Assembly: GCF_005405105.1 (NCBI RefSeq)
Contig: NZ_BJDK01000009.1
Location: 1 to 64,000 of the forward strand
From: Lactiplantibacillus dongliensis
GTDB taxonomy: Bacteria; Bacillota; Bacilli; Lactobacillales; Lactobacillaceae
Length of the DNA stretch: 64,000 nucleotides
Direction: 5' to 3'
Notes under the pieces: generated by a model
Databases searched by the model: none
Seen by the model: the letters and a program-made list of their open reading frames with translations, nothing else
What the model was told of the DNA's origin: nothing
Program-made: the position numbers and the translations under genes
Shown: positions 26,521 through 35,662 of the stretch, piece after piece
Position numbering within the stretch: position 1 is the stretch's first letter
Layout: each line of letters opens with the position of its first letter

Positions 26521-27681
26521 ATGGGCTTAAAGGTCAAGTTATTAGTGAGTGGATTATTTTTAATTGTTTTCGTGATTGGGGCAGATTCGTTTATTATTGC
26601 GCCATTGTTACCGGCTATTGAACGTAGTTTTCAAATCACGGTCAGCCAAGCGGTGTTTTCAGTGTCAATCTATGCGTGTTGTTATGCTATTGGGGCACCA
26701 TTATTAGGCCCGTTTGGTGATCGTTATTCACGCAAACGCTTGTTGTTGATTGGTATTGGATCCTTCTTAATCGGTAGTTTAGGTTGCGCGCTAGCTGTTA
26801 ATATCATGAGCTTTTATGTTTTTCGCGCCTTTGCTGGGATTGGTGCCGCGCTGACGCTACCAAATATCTGGGCCTTAATTGGTCAAACGTTCCATGGGCA
26901 ACAGCTAAACTTAATTATGGGCATAACGATGTCAGCCTTGTCGTTGTCGATTGCCATCGGAGTGCCATTGGGTGCAGGGTTGGCTCAATTGGCTAATTGG
27001 CATTTAGTATTTTGGATATCAGCTGTTTTAGCGATTGGCACCTTAATCGGTTTGTGGTTCGTCGTGCCGACTAGTCAACTGATAGTTAAACCGCAACGAT
27101 TAACATATTTGCACTCATTTAAACTGATTTTTAAAGTGCGACGGACTAGTTTGATCTTAACAACGACTTTAGTTTGGATGTTAGGATTTTATTTGGTATA
27201 TACATTTTTAGGTATTTACGCGGCTCATCAGTTTGGGCTTAGTTCGTTTCAAGTTGGTAGTTTGTTCAGTATTTATGGTTTCAGTAATTTTGTAGCGAGC
27301 TTTTTAAGCGGCTATGTATCAGTGAAGCTTGGAGCTCTGCGTGCCGTTCAACTTAATGGTGGTCTTTCGGCACTATTCATTGTTAGTTTGGGGTTCAATC
27401 ACCAAAGGATGGTCTTGCTGGCAATTTGTTTAGTTTTGTTAGCATTTGTTCAAGGTTTTGGTGTAACGGCACTAAATACGGCGGTGGTGAACTTAATCCC
27501 ATCACAACGATCAACCGTAATGGCGTTCAATAGTTCGTTTTTATATTTAGGATTAACTTTAAGCTCAGTATTAGGTGGGTTGTTATATACAACTATTGGA
27601 TTTAGCGGGATTTGCGTGGTTGCTAGTATCGCGCTGCTATTAGCGGTGGTTGTCGTCTATGTAGTAGCACATACTAATTAG
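26521..27681 (+). CDS. MFS exporter (DHA1-like, 12 TMS)
   Basis: A 386-residue transporter similar to AraJ/YdhP-type sugar or drug efflux proteins. Helix 1 has GADSFIIAPLLPAIE, motif A is GPFGDRYSRKRLLLIG, and twelve hydrophobic segments are visible. Long G-run ribosome site GGGGGGG lies upstream of ATG 26521; an earlier in-frame start (26470) is rejected. It is divergent from the HxlR gene. Confidence 0.8.
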   Translation: MGLKVKLLVSGLFLIVFVIGADSFIIAPLLPAIERSFQITVSQAVFSVSIYACCYAIGAPLLGPFGDRYSRKRLLLIGIGSFLIGSLGCALAVNIMSFYVFRAFAGIGAALTLPNIWALIGQTFHGQQLNLIMGITMSALSLSIAIGVPLGAGLAQLANWHLVFWISAVLAIGTLIGLWFVVPTSQLIVKPQRLTYLHSFKLIFKVRRTSLILTTTLVWMLGFYLVYTFLGIYAAHQFGLSSFQVGSLFSIYGFSNFVASFLSGYVSVKLGALRAVQLNGGLSALFIVSLGFNHQRMVLLAICLVLLAFVQGFGVTALNTAVVNLIPSQRSTVMAFNSSFLYLGLTLSSVLGGLLYTTIGFSGICVVASIALLLAVVVVYVVAHTN

Positions 27682-27699
27682 ATTGTTCAACACCTAACA

Positions 27700-27728
27700 T
27701 TGTGTCAGTGATTTGGGAAGCCTATAAT
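27700..27728 (+). promoter_or_regulatory. Promoter of the hybrid adhesin gene
   Basis: -35 TTGTGT (27700-27705), a 17-bp spacer and a perfect -10 TATAAT (27723-27728). Confidence 0.6.
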
Positions 27729-27780
27729 TAATTATGAAAAGTCTAACAAAATTGACATTGATTTGGGGAGAGCGATTAGG

Positions 27781-30700
27781 GTGCGATCGGAACAACATTA
27801 TAAGATGTATAAAAAGGGGCGTTTTTGGGTCTTTGCGAGTTTGGCATTATTGGCGCTTCAAATCGGTCAGGTTAAAGCACAAGCGGCTACTGATCAAAGT
27901 GGTTCTGAGACTGATTCAGAAGTTAAACCGACGACTGTATCAGTTAGTTCGACAAAACAAGTCGTATTGCCATCGAACAGTCCAAAGACGACATCAGCCA
28001 CATCAGCAAGTAGTGCTAAATCAGTTGCTAATAGTTCGACCGGTAGCCAAGGAACTTCAGCTGATAGTCAAACACAGTCGAGCGCCTCATCGGTAGTAAG
28101 TAGTAGTCCCGGTGAAACGATCAATCAAGCTAGCCAGTCTGGAATATCGGCGGCGAGCCAATCAAGTAAGACGACAACCATTAAGTCATCAGCAATCGTG
28201 AGCGAGCCACAGCCTAAGGGCGTCACTACCACGGACACTAATCATCAGTCGGCTGTGGTTGCCTCCCAAAATAATCGTGTCTCTAATCAGGACCAGCTTG
28301 CGGATACGACAAGTCTTCAAACCAGTCAACTAACAACGCTTAACGTTAAGCAGTCAACTGTTTTGTCGAGTCAGTTAAGCGTAAAATCCCCAGCCACAAT
28401 CGCTACTGATGCGCTGTTAATGGGCATTAAAACAGCAGCGACACGGCGAATGTCGAGATTGGCGGCGTTACCTCAAGTGGTTGACTCTGGGACGATTGAC
28501 AATAGTGATGTGACTTGGTCACTTGATGATGTGGGCACGTTATCGTTGAGTGCGGGGACAATCGATAGTCCAACTGGCTGGCGCATGGATTATGCCGGTA
28601 TACCGGATATTCCATGGAATGCAGATTTAGAAAAAGTTAAGCTAGTTAAATTGACGGGGCCAATTGTTGCTAAACAGAAGTTGGACTATTTATTTGCTGG
28701 GCTAGTTAATATGACACAAATTGAAGGCCTTCCAAATCTAGATACCAGTCAAGTGACGAGCATGAATTCACTATTTGGTTGGGATTATTTAATTACTGAT
28801 CTTGATTTATCAAATTTTAACACTAGTAATGTCACCGATATGGAAAATCTCTTTATTGCTGACGTTGCCATGCAATCATTCGACATTTCAGGATTTGATA
28901 CGAGTAAAGTGACGGTTTTTAGTGCGATGTTTGAGGATGATTCGGCGTTAGTTTCGCTTGATTTATCAACCTTTGACATGAGTAGTGGTCAAGCTTACGC
29001 GGGGATGTTTGATGAAGATGAAGCATTGACAACGTTAAATATTTCTAGCCTTGATACGACGAATGTACCCCAATTTGGTGGTTATCTTGGTGGCATGCTT
29101 AGTGATATGCCCAATTTGCAGGTTTTAGTTTTAGGATCTAAGGCGAAGGGATTGACCCAAGCACAGTTAGCAGATCCTACAGTACCAGGTCACTATTGGC
29201 AAAACGTTGGTACGGGGACGATTGCGAAGCCAGCGGGGCAGTATAAGTACAATTCAGCTGATTTAATGGCTAACTATGATGGTTCAACTATGGCTGATAC
29301 GTACGTTTGGAAGTTGAATACGCGCTCTGAACCAGAATCTAAAACGGTTACACGGATGATTAATTATGTCGATGCGCAAACGAATGCTAGTGTCATTCCA
29401 ACGGTTACACAGGCAGTCACGTTTACACGGACGAAGTTATTCGATACCGATACCACTGATGATCAATTCGTTGGTTATGATACGACTGGTGATGGTCAGC
29501 CAGATACGACAGTTGCGGATGAGGCTTGGGTTCCGACAGCTAGTTCAACGATTTCAGCAGTAACTAGTCCGGATTTAAGTGCTAGAGGTTATTTAGCACC
29601 TTCACAAGCAACTGTTGATGCGGCTGACGTAACTGGGACTGCAACGGACACTAGTGTAACCGTGACTTATGCGCATGCTTCTACAGCCAGTTCTGCGACG
29701 CATCCGGTTCAGCGGGTGATTAACTATTTAGATGCGCAGTCGGGGGCAGTGCTAGCCCCAAGTGTGACGCAAATCATTACTTATACACAAACTAAAGTGA
29801 TTGATGACGTTAGTGGCCAGCTTTTAGGCTATGATACGGACGGTGATGGCAAAGTTGATACAACTGATGCCGATGCGGCTTGGGTGCCACAGGGCAATAC
29901 TAAGGTCCCGGCCGTGGTAAGTCCTGATTTGAGTCAGCAAGGCTATTTATCAGCGTCACAAACGAAAGTTCCAGCCGAAATTTTAACGGGAACAGCTGCC
30001 AATCAAACGGTTGCGGTGACTTATGCGCATGCTAGTCAATCATTAGCTGAGACGCAGGCAGTTAAGCGTGTGATTGTTTACGTTGATCAACAAACTGGCG
30101 TAACCTTGGCGCCGGCAGTGACCCAAACAGTGACCTATCAACGGACTAAGTTAATTGATTTGGTTACTGGCACCGTCACTGGTTATGATACAACTGGTGA
30201 TGGCAAGGTCGATACGACCGATGCCGCAACCGCGTGGGTAGTTCAAGGAAGACCGTATTTTGAAACCGTGACAAGTCCTAACTTAACTGCTCATGGGTAT
30301 CGGATGCCGTCATTGTCTCAAGTTGCACAACAAGCTGTCACGACAACGAATAAGTCAAGTAAGGTAATTGTCACTTATGGTCATTTGACGAAGTCAGTGC
30401 CAACACAACGGACCGTGACTAGAACGATTAATTACATTGATCAGTTAACTGGCCAGTCGCTGACTAGTCCAGTTGTTCAAACGGTAACCTATAAACGAAT
30501 GGCACTGATTGATCAAGTTAACGGTCAGCTTTTAGGCTATGATTTGACTGGAGATGGGCAAGTGGATACGACGGTGGCCGCCCAAGCTTGGGTGGCAGTC
30601 GGCAATCAGACTTTGGCAACCGTTACTAGTCCAGTTATTGCGGGCTATCAGCAGCCCAGTCGTCCCCAAGTCGATGCTCAGCTGATTGATAGTCACTATC

Positions 30701-31137
30701 AAGGTACTAACCCCATCGTGGTGCAGGTGACATATCTAGCTACAGTCGCACCCGCAGCGTCTGGTGAAGCGCCGATAGTAGTTCCAATTGTACCGGTGAC
30801 TCCAAGTGAGCCAAGTTCCCCAATAATAAATAAGCCACAACGGCCATCGGGGACAGTGAAACGTTCAGTAACACCAACTTCTGTTCAGCCAGTTAAACGG
30901 CAAAACCGGTCTATTGCGAGCGTGTCACAAGCAGCGACTTACGCCAAAGAGACGGTTCGATTGCGTGAAAATAAGACACAATTATCCGATCGTGTTACGC
31001 CAAACAAAGTGGCTACAAGTGCGTCAAAGTTACCTGTAACGAATGATCAACAGAATCGTTGGCCATTAGATTTAGGTGTTCTGGGGGCAGTTTTGATTGG
31101 ATTGTTTGGTCTAGGGAAAACTCGGAAAAAAGATTAA
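27781..31137 (+). CDS. Hybrid BspA-LRR / mucin-binding adhesin
   Basis: An 1118-residue wall protein. Residues 1-35 form a KxYKxGKxW signal peptide (KMYKKGRFW). A Ser/Thr/Gln-rich region (to about 220) is followed by about five DUF285 leucine-rich repeats (about 275-435, LDLSNFNTSNVTDME), then four Mub/MucBP-type repeats of about 118 residues (29.3-30.75 kb), each with RxINYxDxQTG and GYDTxGDGxxDTT. The latter recalls an acidic, perhaps Ca-binding, loop. The C-terminus has LPVTND, a hydrophobic helix and KTRKKD. Likely function is adhesion to mucus or glycans. Start GTG 27781 is ten bases after GGGGAG; the longer in-frame start overlaps that site. Confidence 0.85.
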   Translation: MRSEQHYKMYKKGRFWVFASLALLALQIGQVKAQAATDQSGSETDSEVKPTTVSVSSTKQVVLPSNSPKTTSATSASSAKSVANSSTGSQGTSADSQTQSSASSVVSSSPGETINQASQSGISAASQSSKTTTIKSSAIVSEPQPKGVTTTDTNHQSAVVASQNNRVSNQDQLADTTSLQTSQLTTLNVKQSTVLSSQLSVKSPATIATDALLMGIKTAATRRMSRLAALPQVVDSGTIDNSDVTWSLDDVGTLSLSAGTIDSPTGWRMDYAGIPDIPWNADLEKVKLVKLTGPIVAKQKLDYLFAGLVNMTQIEGLPNLDTSQVTSMNSLFGWDYLITDLDLSNFNTSNVTDMENLFIADVAMQSFDISGFDTSKVTVFSAMFEDDSALVSLDLSTFDMSSGQAYAGMFDEDEALTTLNISSLDTTNVPQFGGYLGGMLSDMPNLQVLVLGSKAKGLTQAQLADPTVPGHYWQNVGTGTIAKPAGQYKYNSADLMANYDGSTMADTYVWKLNTRSEPESKTVTRMINYVDAQTNASVIPTVTQAVTFTRTKLFDTDTTDDQFVGYDTTGDGQPDTTVADEAWVPTASSTISAVTSPDLSARGYLAPSQATVDAADVTGTATDTSVTVTYAHASTASSATHPVQRVINYLDAQSGAVLAPSVTQIITYTQTKVIDDVSGQLLGYDTDGDGKVDTTDADAAWVPQGNTKVPAVVSPDLSQQGYLSASQTKVPAEILTGTAANQTVAVTYAHASQSLAETQAVKRVIVYVDQQTGVTLAPAVTQTVTYQRTKLIDLVTGTVTGYDTTGDGKVDTTDAATAWVVQGRPYFETVTSPNLTAHGYRMPSLSQVAQQAVTTTNKSSKVIVTYGHLTKSVPTQRTVTRTINYIDQLTGQSLTSPVVQTVTYKRMALIDQVNGQLLGYDLTGDGQVDTTVAAQAWVAVGNQTLATVTSPVIAGYQQPSRPQVDAQLIDSHYQGTNPIVVQVTYLATVAPAASGEAPIVVPIVPVTPSEPSSPIINKPQRPSGTVKRSVTPTSVQPVKRQNRSIASVSQAATYAKETVRLRENKTQLSDRVTPNKVATSASKLPVTNDQQNRWPLDLGVLGAVLIGLFGLGKTRKKD

Positions 31138-31158
31138 AGTTGACTTGATAAAGAATCG

Positions 31159-31200
31159 AAAAGATAGGCTTAACGGTTAATTGGTTAAGCCTATCTTTTT
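31159..31200 (+). terminator. Rho-independent terminator
   Basis: AAAAGATAGGCTTAAC pairs with GTTAAGCCTATC followed by TTTTT, right after the adhesin. Confidence 0.9.
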
Positions 31201-31284
31201 AGTCTCTTCATATAGTGGTCACTTGTGGTGATTAGTCTAACTAATCAAAAAAGCAGGACAATCCATCCAGACTTTTGAGTACGG

Positions 31285-31713
31285 CTATTGTTTAGTCAAC
31301 ATCTCGGTAGCAAATTGCTTAACTTCATCAATTTGGGCTGGTTTTAAATTGCCACCACTGGAACCTAACAACTTCATCCCTTTACCACCCATTAATTGAT
31401 GGAAGTGGCCAATAACTTGGATTCCTTTTGACTCGGCAATTTTAGTTAAAGCTTTGTCGGTCGGGGTCTCAGGACCACCAGAAGTTGTGAAAAGGGCAAT
31501 CTTTTTAACTTTATTGCTATCTAAAGTTTCCATAAACTTAGAAGCGGCCTTGTCCGGACGCATGAAGTAGGTCCCACCACCCATAAAGAGTAGATCGACT
31601 GGTTCAAGGTCAGCTGGTACTTGCTCGGCTGGCACGCCAGCGACGGCGGAAATTTGTTCGGCGAACGCCTTAGTATTGCCATTACGAGTTTGATAACGAA
31701 TTGCGACTGTCAT
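31285..31713 (-). CDS. Flavodoxin family protein
   Basis: A 142-residue FMN-binding protein. The phosphate-binding loop reads YQTRNGNTKAFAEQI, the usual T/S-x-T/R-GNT of flavodoxins, and the second loop is FMGGGTYFMRP. Short flavodoxins carry electrons between reductases and acceptors in the cytoplasm. ATG 31713 follows GGGAGG; an earlier in-frame TTG includes that site and is rejected. Confidence 0.8.
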   Translation of the reverse strand: MTVAIRYQTRNGNTKAFAEQISAVAGVPAEQVPADLEPVDLLFMGGGTYFMRPDKAASKFMETLDSNKVKKIALFTTSGGPETPTDKALTKIAESKGIQVIGHFHQLMGGKGMKLLGSSGGNLKPAQIDEVKQFATEMLTKQ

Positions 31714-31810
31714 AGTAAAGCCTCCCAATTGGTTAGATACAAATAAATCGTTTCATCATTTTTAGTATAGACGGATTTGAAAACGATTGCAAAAGCTGGC
31801 CATCCATAAG

Positions 31811-32320
31811 CTATGGCTCGTTAACTAAAGGTGTTTTGACGGTAACGAATTCACCAAAACGATGATGCCAAATCTGGGCATGATGTTGCTTGATCTGCGC
31901 CGCGGATAACGTCGCACTAGCCGTCGTCGTAATCCCATCCATTAAGAGATCAATCTGAAAGCCAAGATGAAAGGCCACACGAACGGTCGTGTCTACACAA
32001 TATTCAACTTGAGCGCCGCAAATTTCGATATGGTTTAGATGATTCATTTTAAGGTAAGCGGCTAAACCAGTCTGATAGAAAGCATCTGGCTGGGTCTTGA
32101 TGTAGTAAGTATCGTTATCATCATAATGTAGGTCAGTAAATAACTGCCAGTTTGGACTACCCACGGCCATGCCTGGTTCAGTATGTTGAATGAAAATAAT
32201 TGGTTGTTGGGCGGCTCGATATTGGTCAATTCGTTGATTGATAGTAGCTACAACCTGATCTCGATGATCAAGGTCAGCTAAGGCTTGTTGCATATCAATG
32301 ATGATTAAAGCTTGGGCCAT
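31811..32320 (-). CDS. Isochorismatase-family cysteine hydrolase
   Basis: A 169-residue cytoplasmic hydrolase with the catalytic Asp (IIIDMQQAL), the Lys (YYIKTQPDAF) and the nucleophile Cys in GAQVEYCVDTTVR, the triad of the nicotinamidase/isochorismatase family. The substrate is not predictable; amide or vinyl-ether hydrolysis is usual. It lies 20 bp downstream of the GNAT gene at 32817 on the same strand, in a probable operon. Confidence 0.85.
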   Translation of the reverse strand: MAQALIIIDMQQALADLDHRDQVVATINQRIDQYRAAQQPIIFIQHTEPGMAVGSPNWQLFTDLHYDDNDTYYIKTQPDAFYQTGLAAYLKMNHLNHIEICGAQVEYCVDTTVRVAFHLGFQIDLLMDGITTTASATLSAAQIKQHHAQIWHHRFGEFVTVKTPLVNEP

Positions 32321-32340
32321 GTTAATATCTCCAGTGTCAT

Positions 32341-32817
32341 TTAATTTTGTGGAAACTTTTCTAGGCGATAGAGTTGCTCATCGTCCACTTGTTGGTTCTG
32401 ATCTTTAAAGTGGTAGCCAAGGTGTTGATAAAAATTAACGGCGGTGATTGATGCTGGAATTTCAACGCGTTGGGCTTTTTTGAAGTAGGCGTCTTGTTCC
32501 AAGGTTTCGATAATTTGTCGCCCAATCCCACGACCTTGGTAAGTAGGTAACACAAAAATAGTGAATAAAGAATATTCGGTGGTGCTACCCCAATAAGATC
32601 CAATGGCTCCGGTACCAACTAGTTTGGTTTGGTCACAAGCCACATAGAAGTGGGTTTGTTGGGCTTTTTCAATAAAGAAGGTGGGTGACATGCGATCAAT
32701 CTCTGTTTGTAAGTAAGTGGCTGAATAATCTTGGCGGTTTGACTGCCTAAGGGTTGTGGCAACTAATTGGGCCACCTGTGCTGCATCAGTTGGTTGAAAA
32801 CGTCTCATGGTAATCAT
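32341..32817 (-). CDS. GNAT N-acetyltransferase
   Basis: A 158-residue GNAT with acetyl-CoA motif VLPTYQGRGIGRQII and C-terminal AVNFYQHLGYHF. The start ATG is eight bases after AAAGAGG; the extra upstream codons (TTG CTG) are not needed. It heads an operon with the isochorismatase-type gene. The acceptor is unknown. Confidence 0.85.
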   Translation of the reverse strand: MITMRRFQPTDAAQVAQLVATTLRQSNRQDYSATYLQTEIDRMSPTFFIEKAQQTHFYVACDQTKLVGTGAIGSYWGSTTEYSLFTIFVLPTYQGRGIGRQIIETLEQDAYFKKAQRVEIPASITAVNFYQHLGYHFKDQNQQVDDEQLYRLEKFPQN

Positions 32818-33013
32818 CAGCAAGGCCTCTTTTTGTTAAGATAGCATTTATTATACAACAAGTTTAGTATGGATTTTTAATTGCTTTCTAATTTTATTAG
32901 GCGATTAACAAGACAATTTACAAACTATTTATCAAGACTTTACAAGAATACGACTGGGTCTCAACAATCGAAAGGTAAACTTTAAGTATTAGATTAGTTG
33001 GGAGATGTCGGGT

Positions 33014-33403
33014 ATGGCAAAGCGAGCTTTAAATTTCGTTATTCAGCATTTAGGAGTGTGTTTGTTACTTACCTTGGTCTTGGTCATTGCGGTTGATGCT
33101 AGTTGGGAGGTCTATCGTTATGGCGGCGAAGCTTATTATTTACGGATTAAGCGTTCAGCGGGAACCGTTGCGTTAACGAAACCGGTTGGCATGACGATTA
33201 CCGGGCACCGTTATCAGGGGCAAGCCGCCAATGCGCAAGGACAAGTGCGGGCAGTGGCGTTTAAAACGTTCCCAGATAACCCGGGACCACTTCGGCGTGG
33301 GGAGTTTGTAAAAGTTACGGTTAATCCACATTATGGGGTCACGGACTATCAAGTTGTTCGGTCGAGCCAGGTGCCGGTTAAAGCCGCCAGTTATACAAGC
33401 TAA
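33014..33403 (+). CDS. YxeA family (DUF1093) exported protein
   Basis: A 129-residue protein with one N-terminal membrane/signal segment (LGVCLLLTLVLVIAV) and an extracellular OB-like domain of the YxeA family (YRYGGEAYYLRI, GPLRRGEFVKVTVN). Function is unknown; in Bacillus yxeA is near peptide-antibiotic genes. GGGAG touches the first ATG (33005), so ATG 33014 is chosen. Monocistronic with a strong terminator. Confidence 0.75.
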   Translation: MAKRALNFVIQHLGVCLLLTLVLVIAVDASWEVYRYGGEAYYLRIKRSAGTVALTKPVGMTITGHRYQGQAANAQGQVRAVAFKTFPDNPGPLRRGEFVKVTVNPHYGVTDYQVVRSSQVPVKAASYTS

Positions 33404-33410
33404 TATCAAA

Positions 33411-33450
33411 AAGACCGGTCAGTCCATTTTGTTGGATTGACCGGTCTTAA
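33411..33450. terminator. Strong terminator between convergent genes
   Basis: AAGACCGGTCAGTCCA pairs with TGGATTGACCGGTCTT (one G-T). It serves yxeA-like (+) and the immunity-like gene (-). Confidence 0.85.
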
Positions 33451-33456
33451 ATTAGT

Positions 33457-33759
33457 TTAGAACCAAACTTGTGATAGGAACGTTGCTGTAGCAACCCCTT
33501 CATAAGCTTTGGCAGTATTGGTCGTTGCTTGGAATAACTTAGTTACTGTAGCGGGTACCGCTAATTTGTGAGCGAGTGTAAATCGTGATAAGTAGCGGTT
33601 AACCTGCGTAGCAACCAGCTGATAATTTTCATCTTTTTGTAGTTGCGTGGCATAACTCAGAATTTGTGCCTGTAAGTCTGGATATTGTTGTACTTCAGAA
33701 TCCCCATAGACGGCACTAAGTTGTGTTAATAATGTTTCAGCTTTTGGATCTTTTAACAT
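33457..33759 (-). CDS. Bacteriocin immunity protein (EntA type)
   Basis: A 100-residue helical protein with the enterocin A immunity pattern: an N-terminal helix LLTQLSAVYGD, DLQAQILSYATQLQK, QVNRYLSRFT and a C-terminal loop ending KAYEGVATATFLSQVWF. Such proteins bind the mannose-PTS/bacteriocin complex and protect the cell. ATG 33759 is placed after GAGGGGGGAG; the longer frame start is rejected. A LysR gene begins 81 bp upstream on the same strand. No bacteriocin structural gene is seen nearby. Confidence 0.65.
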   Translation of the reverse strand: MLKDPKAETLLTQLSAVYGDSEVQQYPDLQAQILSYATQLQKDENYQLVATQVNRYLSRFTLAHKLAVPATVTKLFQATTNTAKAYEGVATATFLSQVWF

Positions 33760-33840
33760 GATAACTCCCCCCTCATAGATAGCCTTATTATAGGCGTTCC
33801 TATTAGAGGTTACAAATTGATTAATTATGTTTAACAACAA

Positions 33841-34740
33841 TTATTTTGTATCGCTTTCACTAGTCACTAATGAAATATCAGTAGTTAGTTGTTTTAAAAA
33901 GGCGTTGGCCGCAGCCGATAAAGGGCGGCCTTTCAGCCAAACTAAGCTGGCAGTTGATACCAGACCAGGGGCCAATGGGACAAAGGTTAAAGCAGTGTGA
34001 TCGGTATTAATGATACCATCCAGACACAAAGCGGCGCCAACGCCGGCTGAAACTAACATCGAAGCATTATAAAGCAAATTGTAGGTGGACACGACTTTAA
34101 AGTTAGCGGTACTGTGTCCGAGCCAATCCTCAAATAAGGTGTTCACACCCTTTTGTTGGGGCACGATTAAGTCCAGCTTAGTTAGAGTCGCGGCGTCAAT
34201 TGTGGAATGACTGGCTATCGTTGAACTGCGGGGGACTAAGACGCCCCAGCGACTCACACCAGGTAGGCGGATGAAGTCGTAACGGTCGGACATTAAAGGT
34301 GACATCACAATGCCAAAGTCAAAGACACCGGTTTGAAGCCGTTCGGTGACGGTATCGCCATTGGTACTATATAAGTTGACTTGGACGCCAGGATGATCGT
34401 GTTTTAACGTGTTGATCGTACGGGCCACGGTCCGCATCATTTGAGCTTCGCCACTGCCAATGACAACGGTGCCACTAATAGTTTTGGCGCGGTGAATGTT
34501 GGATAATGTCTTGTCAACTAAGTCGGTGATCTGTTCTGCTTGGTGGGTTAAGTATTGACCATCTGGTGTTAAGATAATCTCACGACTACCACGCTCGAAT
34601 AAGCTAACCCCTAATTCATCTTCCAAATCTTGTAACTGCCGTGAAACGGTCGGTTGGGAGACATGTAACTGGCGAGCGGCTCGGCTAATGTTCTTTGCTT
34701 GAACCACCGCTAAAAAATAAGATAAGACTCGCAGTTCCAT
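33841..34740 (-). CDS. LysR family regulator
   Basis: A 299-residue LysR-type regulator with HTH AARQLHVSQPTVSRQLQDLE and a two-lobe effector domain. It is divergent from the SDR gene at 34862, which it probably controls. The intergenic region has an ATATAGTT...AACTGTATAT dyad around 34756-34774. The effector is unknown. Confidence 0.85.
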   Translation of the reverse strand: MELRVLSYFLAVVQAKNISRAARQLHVSQPTVSRQLQDLEDELGVSLFERGSREIILTPDGQYLTHQAEQITDLVDKTLSNIHRAKTISGTVVIGSGEAQMMRTVARTINTLKHDHPGVQVNLYSTNGDTVTERLQTGVFDFGIVMSPLMSDRYDFIRLPGVSRWGVLVPRSSTIASHSTIDAATLTKLDLIVPQQKGVNTLFEDWLGHSTANFKVVSTYNLLYNASMLVSAGVGAALCLDGIINTDHTALTFVPLAPGLVSTASLVWLKGRPLSAAANAFLKQLTTDISLVTSESDTK

Positions 34741-34861
34741 GATGTAGCCTCCAATATAGTTAAACTGTATATATTGCTATTTTACATAAGCATTAGACAT
34801 GATACAAGCCAGTTACTATACTTGGTCTTGTCATTAAGTCTAAATTAAAGAGGTTATTAAA

Positions 34862-35605
34862 ATGATTAAAGATAAAGTCGTTGTTATTACCGGCGCTTCC
34901 AGTGGAATTGGGGCGGCAACCGCCATCCAATTAGCGAGTCAAGGGGCTAAAGTTGTGTTAGCTGCTCGTCGTGCTGATAAGCTAAAGCGATTAGTCGAAC
35001 GGATTGAACGACTTGGCGGCCAAGCAGTCTATCAAGTAACTGATGTGGTCTCACCAACTGACAATCAGCGTTTGATTGAATTTGCTAAGGCAACGTATGG
35101 TCGAGTTGATGTGTTATTTTTTAATGCTGGCTTGATGCCGAATTCGCCTTTATCCGCTTTAAAAACGGATGAATGGAATCGTATGGTCGATGTGAACTTA
35201 AAAGGTGTTTTAAATGGGATTGCGGCTAGTTTACCGACCTTTAAAGCCCAAAAGGTTGGCCAAATAATTACGACGTCTTCGGTGGCAGGCTTAAAAGCTT
35301 ATCCTGGCGGTGCCGTGTACGGTGCAACCAAATGGGCGGTCCGCGACTTGATGGAAGTGCTGCGCATGGAAGCTGCACAAGAGACCAGCAACATTCGGAC
35401 GACCACCATTTATCCGGCAGCAATTAAGTCGGAACTATTAGAAACCATTACCGATCAAGATGTGGCAAAAGGAACCGCTGATTTGTATGATCACTATCAG
35501 ATTGCGCCTGAACGGGTGGCAAACTTGGTGGCTTTTGTGATTGATCAGCCAGCCGATACCACAGTTAGTGAATTGACGGTTGGACCGACGAATCAGCCTT
35601 GGTAA
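34862..35605 (+). CDS. Short-chain dehydrogenase (classical SDR)
   Basis: A 247-residue cytoplasmic SDR with cofactor motif TGASSGIG, AARR (suggesting NADPH), structural NAG (FFNAGLMP), catalytic Ser in TSSVAG and YGATK. The family YdfG/SDR acts on 3-hydroxy acids or other alcohols; the substrate here is unknown. AAAGAGG precedes the start. Divergent from the LysR gene. Confidence 0.85.
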   Translation: MIKDKVVVITGASSGIGAATAIQLASQGAKVVLAARRADKLKRLVERIERLGGQAVYQVTDVVSPTDNQRLIEFAKATYGRVDVLFFNAGLMPNSPLSALKTDEWNRMVDVNLKGVLNGIAASLPTFKAQKVGQIITTSSVAGLKAYPGGAVYGATKWAVRDLMEVLRMEAAQETSNIRTTTIYPAAIKSELLETITDQDVAKGTADLYDHYQIAPERVANLVAFVIDQPADTTVSELTVGPTNQPW

Positions 35606-35662
35606 ACTGAGTGTCCGACAAGTACACCTTTAAGTTATAATAGCTTAAAAAGGGGTGGTCAA

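Noticed and set aside
27734-28096. 120-codon frame overlapping the start of the hybrid adhesin
   Set aside because: It is the other frame of the signal peptide and Ser-rich region and lacks a ribosome site.
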